A stretch of DNA of 64,000 bases from Caprimulgus europaeus (lineage: Eukaryota; Chordata; Aves; Caprimulgiformes; Caprimulgidae), in NCBI GenBank assembly GCA_907165065.1, contig OU015538.1, positions 19,793,165-19,857,164 on the forward strand, written 5' to 3'. Positions 48,894-60,460 of the stretch are shown one piece after another. Numbering within the stretch: position 1 is the stretch's first letter; each line of letters begins with the position of its first letter. The translations under genes were made by a program, and so were the position numbers. The notes under the pieces are model-generated. The model saw only the letters and a program-made list of their open reading frames with translations. It did no database searches and had not been told where the DNA came from.

Positions 48894-51800
48894 GTAGGTT
48901 TCCCTATTCTTTCTTTTTTTGTCTCATTTCTGACTATGTTTCCCAGTAACACTGGGGTTTTTTGGTGAGTGTTTTTGATGCTTGTTTGCTGCTGGAAATC
49001 TTTTCATCCAATCTGCTCTTTAAAGATGAAATATAATGAACTAAAGCTGATACGTGGAGCACTGCTGACTTGTTGCTGTTCCCTACTTGGTGAATCATGG
49101 TGGTCTTGCTTTAATTAAACTCAGTAGTTGGGTCAAACAGCTCTGAGAGTGGCTTCCCTGGAGCTAGGTGACTGCTCCAAGGCTCCTTGCAGAAGGAGGC
49201 TTACAGAAGACCAAGGGGTGATGAAGGATTGTGTTTTGTGGATGCCCAACCACGAAGGGTGTTTGGAGGAAGCAGCTGTGATGAGCTCTCCTATAGTGCA
49301 GAAATTTTGCAGAATCTTTTTGCTCTAGAGCTGTCACAAGCAAATTTTATTTTGTGTGTGGGGTGCATAGCAAACCTTGTGTTCTGGGACCTACTGCTTT
49401 TCCCCTCTGGATTTCCTCTTCCAGACAAAACAGAAGCAACAGTTTTGGGATAAGCTTTATAGTGACACCAAACAGGGCATTGCCTGATGCTGGGCACTTC
49501 CCCACCAAGGTGCTGAGCCTTTTAAACCCCGTGGGTTCAAGAGCCATGAGGTCCTCAGCATCCTGAAGGATGATGTGATGCTCAGTTTTCCCAAGCTCAT
49601 GGACAACAGTTTGCAGTGAATAGGGACATCCTCAAACTGGTGTCAAAAGAACCACTTTGTTTTGCTGAATCAGGGCAGTGAATACGTGTGCACCTCAGAG
49701 AGCGTGGCCAGACCTGTTGACTCCTAAGGACCACTCATGTGCTGTAATTGAGTATGTGCATGAATGCTTAACTGGTTGGGATCAACATAAACATCCTTGG
49801 ATGTCAAGCTCTCTTCTTTGTCTATTTTGTAAAGCTAATGACCACCAAGCATTAAAAACCTAGTTCTGGTCTTTGGAGATGCTGAGGTATTTTATTTCAT
49901 ATTTTTAAAGGTGAATCCCCTGACCTCAAATAAAATGTCTTTATTTCAGAGACATTGGAGCTTAGAAAAATGGAGAGCTGTAAACTTAATGTCCTTGGAA
50001 GTTTAAGATTATTTTTTTTAAATGCCCATAACTGAAAAAAAGGAACCAAATAATGCTGCTCAGAAACATTTAAAAACAAAAAATCATGCTCAGCAGACAG
50101 CTCTTATGACAAGGCTCTGCCCAGAGTGAATTTTTATGCTTGAGTTATAAACCCTTGAAAAATGGGGATCCTAATGCAAAAGCTGACACAGCTTTAACTG
50201 AAGCAGCTCTAGTAAGTGCTGCTATAATTATTTGCTCATTAATTACAAATTTTGCAAGACACGAGAGTAACACAAATTGGAAAATAGGAATAATTATCAG
50301 TAATAATGCCACAGAAGCTGGACACATTGAAAGTATCTTCCTCTTTAAATTTAATAATAGCAAGACAGCTAGGAAACTAATAAGAAATACATAATTGAAA
50401 ATTAACCTTGCAAATCTGCTGTTAATAAACCATGGTACTCTTGCGTTACAATAATTTTACAGAGCCCATAATTTGCATTTGAAGTGTTTTTCCAGGTAAT
50501 ACTTTGTGTGTTCACCACAATTAGGATGTCTTTGAATCAAAACAAAAATGCAGAGGTAGGGTTTGGTGTAGCTTATGAGTATGGAGCAGTCTATACTGTG
50601 CAGTTTGTAGCAGCTCAGAGCTCGAATGATTGGAAATCAAATGTACAATGGTGGGTTTTGTGCTGCCTGAATGCTGTTTTGTTATTGTTGAATTCGGGTA
50701 TTGTAGTGTTCTGTGCTTTCATCCTTGGCTTGTGTAACTATACCAGTGGGGCTGGTGGATTGCTCACAATTTCTCACCCTCTGAGGTGTGAGGCTCTTAG
50801 GGATGCTTGAGAACTCTCAGTGCGTTGGTAACGAGTAGTGTGTGGTCTTTGAAAAACTCAGCCACACGTCATGCTTTTACTGTTGTGTTTGGGTGGTTTT
50901 AAAGGATCTAATGGGGACAGGCTGCTGGAGGCACTGGGTTTGCTGGGCAGGGTAGGTAAGCATAGCCCATGGTTTCATGGAAAACTGCAAGGTGGTCACC
51001 TTGTGCCTCAGGCTTGCCCGTGGTTCCCAATTCAAAGGGAAATGGTACTTCCTTATGGATATTTTATCTGTTGCCAGTTGACAGGAATCTCTAAAAATCT
51101 GTGAAATCAATCAATTTGCAGTCAGGATGAGGAGAATTGTTTGTTCAAAACTCAAGACTGAGTCAACTGCTCTTGCTAAATATCTCCCACTCATGAAACA
51201 AACCTGAGGAATGTCACTGCCTGCTCCTTGTGTTCACTCACAGAAATCATGCACATTTGTAGCCAAGAAATGTTTAATAATTTTGGAGCTCAGATCTACT
51301 CAGATGAAAGAAAAAAAAGAGATTGTAACAAAGAGGAACATCCCTGACTTCAGGTTTGTACTTCTATCACAGAGTTAATGGCAGTGGAGGTATATAGAGG
51401 GTTTCACATATGTATGGCCATGCAGCTTAAAAAAAACCCAAACAACAAAACAACAAAAAAAACACATGGAGACCTACAGTGTTTGGCATTGGAGAGGAGG
51501 AACATTGTACACAAACAATTGGGTTAAGAGTGTGCACTCCAAACAGCGTTTCTGCACAATTCCCAACTCCATCGAGGGCTGCATGTGAAATGTTGGCTTC
51601 TTTGTGCAAACCCGCAAATCCTAGGGAAGAGGCCAGGAGGGGTCAGCAATTCAGCTGTTTGTCTGTTCACTTGATGTAAGAGGTTAGCAGCAGTATGCTT
51701 TTTGTCCAAAGCCAGCAATAGCAGGAACAGCTTGTTTCTGAAAGGGCTGTGGCTCCCCTAGTAGTGATAGAAGAAGGGGTCCTGAAATAAACCTCCAATG

Positions 51801-53259
51801 TGGATAGTCTTCAATTTGACCTTTTGTCCATTTATTTGGCTATAAGCGTATGCTTAGCACAGCATTTGACTCCTGGCACTCCCTAACAGCCTGCATGGCT
51901 CGAGCACCACCAGTGCAGATGTTTTTCTTCCTTTTCAGTGTGTTTTGGGGAATTTGGAAAACATTACAAGGTGGGACAAGGTGTTTTGGTTGCCCAAGCT
52001 CTTCCTTTGGAAAAGCTCAGGGTGTTGCACAGAAAAGCAAACCTCTCACCCCTTGCAACCTCTGGTGAAGTCCTAACAGGATTGCAGATCTCGGGGGCTT
52101 CAGTCTGTGGGAGAAGAGGATGGCAATGTCCTCCTCCAAATGCCTTTGAAATCAGGTTTTTTTTTTGCATTTTTAAGATGTAATCAGACTTTAAAGTCTC
52201 TTCTGCTCTGAGGGCAAATCGTGGAAAACTCTCAAAGCAGTGGAGTAGAGTTTATTTGGTAATCTCAGTGTGGTTGTGACTGACTTGAAAGATGCTGGTG
52301 TGAGGAGAGCTTCACTTGAGCCAGGAAGTTTTGATTTGGGAATGGAGCAGAGTGAGGATGGGTGTTCCTCAGCTCAGGCGTGGTCAGGATGTAACCATTG
52401 CATTTGTGAATGTAAGAATTGATGGCACAGAGTTAAGAGATGACCTAGTGAAGGACTCTTGAAGACCAGTTGGACACAGCTTCCCTTCCATGTGTCTGTA
52501 GGTCCTGTTATCAGTTCCCTGCAAGTGCTGGGGCTGTGCTGCCTTTCCCATGGGAGCTCAGAAGCTCTGCCAGCCTGTGAGAAGCAGTGTTGGGTGGAGA
52601 AGGCTTTGCTGAGAGCTGAATGGATGAGGAAGAGCAGGCAGTCACTGCTCCAACCTTGAGAAAAAGGGGGTGGAAAATACCCCCTCAGCTGTCTGAAAAA
52701 CAGGAGGCTGGAGGAGAAATGTGCCTCTTAATGATGCTCCTGAGGCAGCCTCTGCTAGTGCTTCCTGATCAGTATTCTGTTCATCACTGCTTTCTCAAGG
52801 AAAGACATAAAGGAACAACTTAGCCAAAAGGAAGCTATTTTTAGAAGATGGAGAGATGAATTATTTTTTTTCCCCTAACCATTCTGCCATTATTTATGTT
52901 GCATAGTTCTGCAGTTATTTATTTCAGCAGGAGTTGATGCAAAGTGGGACGGTGTTTAATGTGTGGAAGGATGGTGAAATCCATCCTACAGCTGTCCTTG
53001 CTATTTCAGGGCTGGGCTTTAATAGTCTTTCCAACCTGTAAATTGGATGGTGCTTCTTGGACATTGTCAAAGTGCAGCTGATAACGAGGGGTGTTTGTCA
53101 TCTCCAAGTCCCTTCAGCCTCCAGCATGCTGGCCATACTGCTGCCATTTGCCACTGGGGTATATTTCAACTTGCCACTTAACTCACCTATGTGCATTTTT
53201 AAAACACTAAAAAGCAACTGATAATTCAAAATGTGCTCCAAGGTAAAAGTAAAAGTTGT
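48894..53259. other. Unique non-coding DNA
   Basis: No gene or repeat recognised. ORFs of up to 108 codons (50484-50810, plus, hydrophobic C-terminal half) lack identifiable domains. A MEF2-like ctatttttag occurs near 52831. An A/C-rich simple stretch lies at 51428-51462. Confidence 0.5.
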
Positions 53260-53370
53260 TAATAGTTTATATCGATCGAAGCTAATTTATGCGAATGGGG
53301 CTCTGCTCGCAACTGCGGGAAGGTGACAACGGTGACATCATTGAGACGAGCTCTGCCAACCTGAGTTAGT
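53260..53370. promoter_or_regulatory. Candidate conserved non-coding element
   Basis: The block tatcgatcgaagctaattta, followed by gcgaatgggg, ctgctcgcaactgcggg and two GGTGACA words (53321-53337), holds about seven CpGs in roughly 80 bases of CpG-poor surroundings. TAATTTATGCGAAT is an approximate POU/octamer-type motif (one mismatch). No ORF or repeat explains it. Function is inferred from CpG retention alone. Confidence 0.3.
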
Positions 53371-54449
53371 GTTGGAATGACAATGGAGTGATTTAACTCT
53401 TATGATCTCACTTAATATTTCATACTCAGAAGTACCCTAACCTGTAATTCAGGGTTATATGAAGCACGTATTGGAAAATCATTTCAGAGCAGATTTTGAC
53501 ACAAACTTTGGAGTTAAAGGAAATGTTTGAGTGACATACACACTACACATGCTGTTAACCTGTAAGGCTGGTGGAAATCTCTTCCAAAAAGAAAATTTAT
53601 TATGGAAAGTTTTCTATTTTATGTATATGTTTGCATGTATGTAGTCACATGCCCGTTAAAGGGGGAAAAAAGTCTGGAATGTCTTAAGCTTTTTGATACG
53701 AAATCATCACAGAAGAAAATCACTTGGCTCAAACAAATTTAGCTGTGAGTTTTAAATCCCAAACCTTGTCATCCTTGCAGTTATAAGAACAACAAAATAC
53801 TCTAGACATGATAGGTGATGAGTTAGAACTTGTAAAATGAATTTTAATTTCCAGTCTTTTTCACAGAAACTGGGCTAAAGTGACCTCACATTTGATGAGG
53901 GAGGTATTGCAGCTGGTCTGAAAAAACAAGAAGTAAAGCAGCAGGAAAAGAAAATCTTGTTTTATTTGATGCTTTGGCTCTCCATGTGTGTGGCTGATGG
54001 GGGAGGATGTGCTTCCCCCTCTCCATGCTTCAGTGCCAGCCCCTAATGGTGGAAGTCTTCAGTTGGTTTGCTAATCTAAGTCTTTAATTATCTGTATGAG
54101 AATTGGAATAACAAGGTTTTCCTAGTTTAGTGCGTGGTGAGAAGAGGCAGAACTTGGACTGAGTATTGTTGGAGAACAATATCTAAGCTAACAACACCTG
54201 ACTATAGGACAGTCTGACAAAAGAGCAAATAGTGAGTGGTAACCTTCCAGTCAAAGCTCTGTAGGCAAGATATTTGCATTTCTTTAGGATGAAACTCAGT
54301 GGGCATGGGAGGAATTGGTTGCTAACCTTGGCCACTGCAGTAGGAGGTTGAGGCAGATAAGCCAGGAAAAGCTTTTCCTAATTGTGTGGGTTTAGTCAGC
54401 CCTTTGTCCCTGGTACTGTGCCCAAGAGATCTATGGCTCTGTAGACATG
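53371..54449. other. Unique non-coding DNA
   Basis: Nothing recognisable: AT-rich, no repeats, and only chance ORFs. Confidence 0.5.
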
Positions 54450-54712
54450 AGATGGCTGTGGGGTTGACACCAAACTGGGGGAAGTAGTCAATAAGTTGAA
54501 GGATAGGACTGAACTCCAGCACAGTCTTGGCAGGCTGGAGAAATGAGCTGACAACCCTCATGAAGGCCATTGTAGACAATGCAAAATCCTACATCTGGTT
54601 TGGAGTAACTTCATACAACCACACAGGCTGGAAACTGGCTGAGGAGCAGCTTTGCAGGCAAAGACCTGGGGGTCCTGGCAGAAAAGCTGGACAGGAGTCA
54701 CCAGTGAGTAGT
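54450..54712 (+). pseudogene. Decayed CR1 ORF2 fragment (end of reverse transcriptase region), copy G
   Basis: Plus-strand sequence follows the stretch just after the catalytic part of CR1 reverse transcriptase: 'ttgacaccaaactgggggaa', 'ggcaggctggagaaatgagc', 'gcaaaatcctacatctgg', 'ctggaaactggctgaggagc', 'agacctgggggtcctggcag'. In translation this is the region of the family's DTKLG...LEKWA...LHLG...DLGVLVD motifs, with the frame broken by stops and substitutions (for example an aspartate before TPNWG is lost). It cannot encode a working enzyme. No 3' end follows, so the element was cut on both sides. Confidence 0.85.
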
Positions 54713-55924
54713 AAGTAAATACTCAAAACTTCAGTGGAAGAGGTTCCACAGTTGAAGTTGGCCCTGTTTTCAACAAAAGGTCCAACCAGAGAGCCTTTAG
54801 AAACCCCTTCCAAACAAAATTACCAGTTACAGAGCCCCTTTGCAGTTGCCTTTAAAGGACAGGAAGGAATCATTTTGGGGTAAGGTTTTTCTTTAGGAAT
54901 GTGGCATTGTTTGGACCTGCAGTTCAATTGAGTCTACGATTCACAAAGATTCATTCTTCTTGACCCTAAGGGTCAGTGTTGCTGCTCCTTTTTGTAGAGA
55001 AAAAGGACAATGAGTATCCCAGGAAGAATGTGGTCAAGCTTTGAATCTGCAGACTGCACTGTTGGCAGGGAAAATGGCCTTTTTTTCCCTCCTCTGACTG
55101 TCACTTTCTGTGTCATGAAGCCAGGTCTGGTTGCTCATTGTTGACCTCCAGCAGCATATATCTGACAGCACGTTTCAGTGGTTACTCAGCATGCCTGGGG
55201 CTGAGATATTTTGTACTTGTGGAGGGATGGTGGGTCAAGATTTTTGCACCCATATTTGAAAATGTTGTGCAAAGACATTTTCCATAGCAGTGGAATGACC
55301 TTGTCACTGTTATAAACACTTTTCCAAAGCAATCATTATTAGTTCAAGTGTTTAAGATCTAGTGGCATAATGAAGTATGCATCAATGAATCTTTCAGTTG
55401 AGTTAGGATAGGAAGAGTGGGGCTTGGACATCCAGAATTCCAGTATTTTTAGTTTATTTAAATACTACTTTAGAATTTTTTTCAGTCCAGAATGAATTTC
55501 CAGTGTTCCTTCCAGCTAATAGAAAATTTTTTGATTTTTCCATCAGAATTAGTTGAAGCCACTAGAAAACATCCTTTGTTCCTATATTGATAGAAACCCA
55601 GTATTCTCCTTTCTTCCTGTTTGGCCTCCCCTGCCATGGATGCGATGGGAGTAAACACAGTAGAAGGATTTGTCTTAGCAGCAAAGAAGAACAATTGCAG
55701 CAGTGTTTAAATTCACAAGGTTTGAGGATTGTAATTGGAGTTTATTTGAGGGAGGAGGAGGGGAGAAATGTTTATCCCACTTTATTTTTGGAGGTGTTCC
55801 ATTTGTGTTATCAGTGCTTGTTGCAAACGGACAAACACTTTTCCATGTAACAGAAATATTTCTGATTCTATTCCAAAAATCTCCTGGAAGCCATGAGATC
55901 CCAGGAATTTGTTTCTCCCTCTAG
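54713..55924. other. Unique non-coding DNA
   Basis: No gene or repeat recognised. AT-rich with chance-length ORFs (87 codons plus at 55587-55850). Confidence 0.5.
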
Positions 55925-55961
55925 TGGCAGCAGAAGGCAAGATACAGAGCTCTCAGACCAG
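55925..55961 (+). other. Weak candidate 37-bp microexon
   Basis: The acceptor 'ttgtttctccctctag' and donor CAG|gtaacg enclose 37 bases that are open in one frame (GSRRQDTELSDQ). Both sites are fair. There is no transcript context and no family recognition, so chance is the likelier explanation. Confidence 0.08.
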
Positions 55962-56593
55962 GTAACGTTGCTAAAAAAGCATATTGAGGTCAAAGACCTG
56001 CTGTTTACTCACCACTTCAAGGAAAGATTCGTCCAGCATGAAATATCTGCAGCTTCATGGTTCTCCTTGGCCATTGCAATACTTGTAAAACCAAGATACT
56101 GAAACATTTTACAATGACCTTGAGGCTCAAAGTACAACTGAGGCAACTTGATAAACACAAATGCTAATGAGTTTGATGTCCTACTCTCTCCTGTTGGGAG
56201 AACCACAGAGCAGACACTGTACTTGGGAGCAACCATTGGAGCTGGTTCAGCCTCCGTCCCTGCAAACAATGCCTGGAGTTGGATATCCTCCAGAACGGGA
56301 GGGATGGGTGATCTTCAGGGTGAGCCCTTGAATCACATTTGAGGCTACCATGTTAGTTTGACATGTAAATTGTAAACTCATGTGGTGTCAATGATTAAAT
56401 TCCTTGTGCCTTTACAGGAAAGGGGAAAAACATATTGTTCCTACAGGCAGAAGAGCTTGACCTCCACCTAGAAGTCAAATAATAAGCAGTGAACCAAATC
56501 AACCACTTCTGTTCTATTTCTACTTCATACTCCTGTTGATGCCTTTACTAACTGAGAAGACCATACTGCTGATATTTGTTTTAGAGTTGGGCA
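55962..56593. other. Unique non-coding DNA
   Basis: No gene or repeat recognised. Confidence 0.5.
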
Positions 56594-56790
56594 GAAAGGT
56601 TGTTGGTGAAACTCTGGACCAGGTTGCCCAGAGAGGTGGTAGAAGCCCCATCCCTGGAAACATTCAAGGTCAGGCTGGACAGGGCTCTGAGCAACCTGGT
56701 CTGGTTGAAGATGTCCCTGCTCACTGCAGGAGGGGGTTGGACTAGATGACCTTGAAAGATCCCTTCAACCCAACCCATTCTATGATCTGT
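56594..56790 (+). mobile_element. CR1 LINE 3' fragment, copy F
   Basis: Plus-strand CR1 3' end: 'gaccaggttgcccagagagg', 'tagaagccccatccctggaa', 'acattcaaggtcaggctgga', 'ctctgagcaacctggtctgg', 'gaagatgtccctgctcactg', 'ggttggactagatgacct', 'cattctatgatctgtga'. The 3' terminus is nearly intact. The wording matches copy C, which lies 13.8 kb away in the opposite orientation, so the two form a potential inverted pair. 5'-truncated. Confidence 0.96.
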
Positions 56791-59700
56791 GAAGAGAGGC
56801 TGGTTAAAATGCTTCATCCCCAGCTGGATTCCAAATCTGTTGTCAGTGTTTTAGTCCCCGTGACTCAGTCACTCCTGCTTATGAGTGTATTGCAGTAGAA
56901 GTGTTACTGTAATAGAAGAGATTTACATGAATGAAAGGAAAGGTTGAAACAGCATCTTAAATTCAGGGAGAATGTGTCCTTCAAGCTCTGTAGTGCTAAA
57001 AATACTGTTCAGCTAAAGGATGTGAGCTGTTTCCAAAAGAAAACACAATAAGACACACCCAGTCACCCTGCAACTGGGGCGCAGCTCATGGTAGACACCA
57101 GGTGGTGGGGGTTGGATTTGAGGTGGGGCAATAGCAGAGGGACCCCATACCTGGTTGGGGGCAGCATGTGTGCCAGCTTGCCTGCTTTCTTAGTAAGCCC
57201 TACCTTGACTTTGGGAATGAGGAGCTCTGTCTTGGGAAGGCTCAAAATGGAAAATATGTCCAGTGTCTGTAGTGCACCTTATTTCATGCATGGTGTCCCC
57301 TGGGACATGGGAAACATCTACCTGATCTGCAAGCTCATGTGCATTAGTCTCTGAACTTGCAAATCTTCCATCAGGGAGAAACTTGGCAACTTCAGAGTGA
57401 AATGCAGACTACGTTCCTTCCAGTTGGGGTTGTGAATTAGCCAGGCAAACTCATTGCAGCTTCCTTCTGTGATGGTTCTCAATATCTCTTGCTTTTTCTA
57501 CAGGCTGTTGCTTTGGAGTTTGTTTCATATTAGGACTTCCTGAGGGAATGACTTGCCATTGGAAGTCTTGATGCTGGCAGGCTTGTGTGTGCCTGCTGGA
57601 TAGTTGTGGCTGCCTGAGCTCGCTGAGGTTCAGAGACCTCTTGGCAAAGGGTCATGTTTGCCTGTCACCTTGTCCTCAGGACCAGGTCAGCTTGTTGCAG
57701 ATGTTTGCCCAGCAGCCATCATGCTGCCTGGAAGGTCCCTTAGCACATGGATTGACAGCACTACAGAAAACACACTGGGACTTATTTCTTCCATGCTGTC
57801 ATCTCCTGTGAGAGGGTTTAAACCTTAGTTACTTTCCAAATCACAACTCAGTAATTCAGTCTTTTTAACGTGGTCACTTCCTTGGTCACTGCCCTTGCTC
57901 TGGCAGATACCTGGACTGCTTTTCCAACCTCTTTTTTTCTGCACTCTACCTGAAAACTGTTCTAATTTTATTTTACCTCCCTGTAAAGTTTCCTTTCAGT
58001 CCCTGCCTTTGCTTTTCTTATCGCTTTTTACGCTCTCAACTTCATTATGCAATTGTTCCAATCCTGCTCTGTATTTGATGTTTTATAACTCGTGTCTGCC
58101 TTCCCTCCCCTCCCCCCTGTTGATTACTTTTACATTTCTCTGTTCCTTCACACTGGCTTTAAAAATAAAATAGAAAAAACAACTTGAACATTCCCTGTGT
58201 AATTACTGCGAGGTGGTACGCATAACCCTTGGGCATACATTAATTTATCTTTGAACACTTTCCATTTCCTCTGTGTCCTTTTTCTCCTCAGCTTTATCAT
58301 GTTGAATTTCACCCTGCACTTAGTCTCCTGACTTTGCTCTGCTAAAATCTAATCTACTTGTTTTCGAAGTTTTAGTGGAACATTAATCCTAGTGAAATCC
58401 TTAAAGACCCCAGTCCTGATTCTCCCCCACACCTACATCACCGGTCATAATTGCTGTTACAGAAACCTTGCTCAAGAATTATTCCTTACAATAAGCCATC
58501 ATCTTTCCTTACTTTAGATGATGAAAATAATACCTCCAGCCAGGACCTGCTGTAGGACTGTGCACAGAAAGGAAATAATGGGGTTTTTTTGTAACATCCA
58601 CAAGCATTGCTCAAAATTCTTCCCCTCTCCAAAACTTTAGCCTTTTGCTTTGACATTGTCTCAGCTGAATGTTCAAACATCTGCCTGACTTTGAGCAAGT
58701 GAGCAATCTCACAACTGTAGCTATTTCCATTAGGAGTGTTGTTCTTGCTCTACTCTTCCTCTGAGCTGGTGAGAGCAGACATGGTATGCAGGAAGGAGCT
58801 GGGAGGAGTGCTGTGCAGGCTCAAATGAGTATCAAAGCCTTTTTATAAGCACATATGATGTTTTCAATATCATGTTTAGACTGAGATGCTGGGACAGTGA
58901 CTGACAGCTGTTTAGTGAGGAAGACTATGATAAAAGCTGGACCTGAGCTCACCAAATAAAAGCTTAAGGTTAAAAGCTTTGAATTAATGCATTGTTCAAA
59001 AGTGAACGAGTGCAACACTCAGCAGCAGCACGGGTTGACTTTGGGTTTTTTGTGCTAAATGTGGAAAAAACGGGCTTTCCATGGTTTTAATTGCATTTAC
59101 CTTCAGTTGGCATGTGTCCACCTGGGTTTTGGAGCTACCATCACTATGGAATAAGACCTCTCCAGCTCCTGCTGAAGCTCAGTGTCATGGACTAGGCCAT
59201 AGCCAAGGCTGATCATGGAGGTGACAGAAGGGTTTTGATTTTTAAACTACTGCTTTATCACAGCTCTTCTTTCCAAAGCCCAGGGAGGATTTCCTACCTT
59301 CACTGTTGGACTCTGATGCTGCTCTAGGTCTGTTTCTTGGCATGAAGAGGCATATTGCATGTTGCATGTCTTTCAGCTAAAAAAGAATACTTAAAAAAAA
59401 CCCTGGACCCCCCAAAAAACTGCAGGTTACATTTTTAATGATCTCTTATGCATGTATAATAATCCAAAGCAATACCAATAAGCTTCATTTTTGGAAGGGA
59501 TGAACAGAGATGGTTTTGGTATCTTTTATGTAGCGTAGAGGCTGCTGGGAAGAAAAACAACAATTCAAAGGCAGTTATATTTTCATTGATGCCTGGAATT
59601 GAAATAGTGGTAGATTTTTTTTTTTGGTAACTTTTCTTCTTGAGGAAAGAACTTCTGAGTGCAATCAATTAAAGAAAGGATCTGATTTGCTTTGTAATTG

Positions 59701-60295
59701 TTTTTCTGTCTGTATGAATGATGTAAGGGCATATTGGAAGAATTTACTTCACTACTCTGTCTTTTCTAAAATAACAGGTTTACTGGTTGATTTATAGGTT
59801 GTTTGTTTTGTTTTTGTTGTTCTGTCTGTAGGTGAGAAAAAGGTTAATTTGCTTGAGAAATCATGTCTATGCCAGAGAAGGTCAAGTTGTTCCATCATCG
59901 TGTACTGCCATTGGAGGCTGACCTGAGCCTAAACACGGCGGTTTAAGGGAAGAATTAGGCATCTTGTTTTCCTGTGTGCTTTTCCCAGCATTTATTTTCT
60001 CCTCTTTTTTTTTTCATAGTTTCTCAGAAAAGGCAGGAGGGTGTGACTCAGTGGTTAGTTGCTTATATCCTCCCTGGGACTGATTCTGTTCCCTGTGAAG
60101 TCATATTTTTGATGTTCTGCTTCAAAAAATGTCAAAGTTTGCTGTGGCTGTGCCAGGCTCACGGCATCTCTCGCCCTCTGCCTGACCAAAAGCCAAAATA
60201 CCAAGATGGTGGTGTGTAAAGTGTGTTAAAAACAGTGAAGAAATGTGCAAATATAACAATTAGGAAGGGCAAGGAATATTAAATTTGTCAAAGAG
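56791..60295. other. Unique non-coding DNA
   Basis: No gene, transposon or RNA gene is recognised. ORFs are mostly below 95 codons (57088-57354, 57895-58173). The second is T/C-rich and hydrophobic by composition. Confidence 0.5.
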
Positions 60296-60460
60296 CTGTC
60301 CATAAACATAAGAACATAGCAGCCAGATTGGTTCCTGGGATTGTCCCCAGCTCCTCTTCCATGGCTGATTTGCTGAATTATTTCCATGATTCATAAGATT
60401 TGGACCACAAATGATGAAGGACCAAGTCATTGTTGGAGTTTAAACCTTTTGCCATGTCAT
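60296..60460 (-). mobile_element. Possible very old CR1/L3-type LINE remnant
   Basis: The phrases 'cataagaacatagcagcc' (60308) and 'ccatgattcataagatttgg' (60384) resemble the reverse-complemented 3' ends of ancient sauropsid CR1 subfamilies, which carry 'cataagaacataag' and 'gattcataga' words. The match between these phrases is poor. This is a memory-based suggestion only. Confidence 0.2.
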
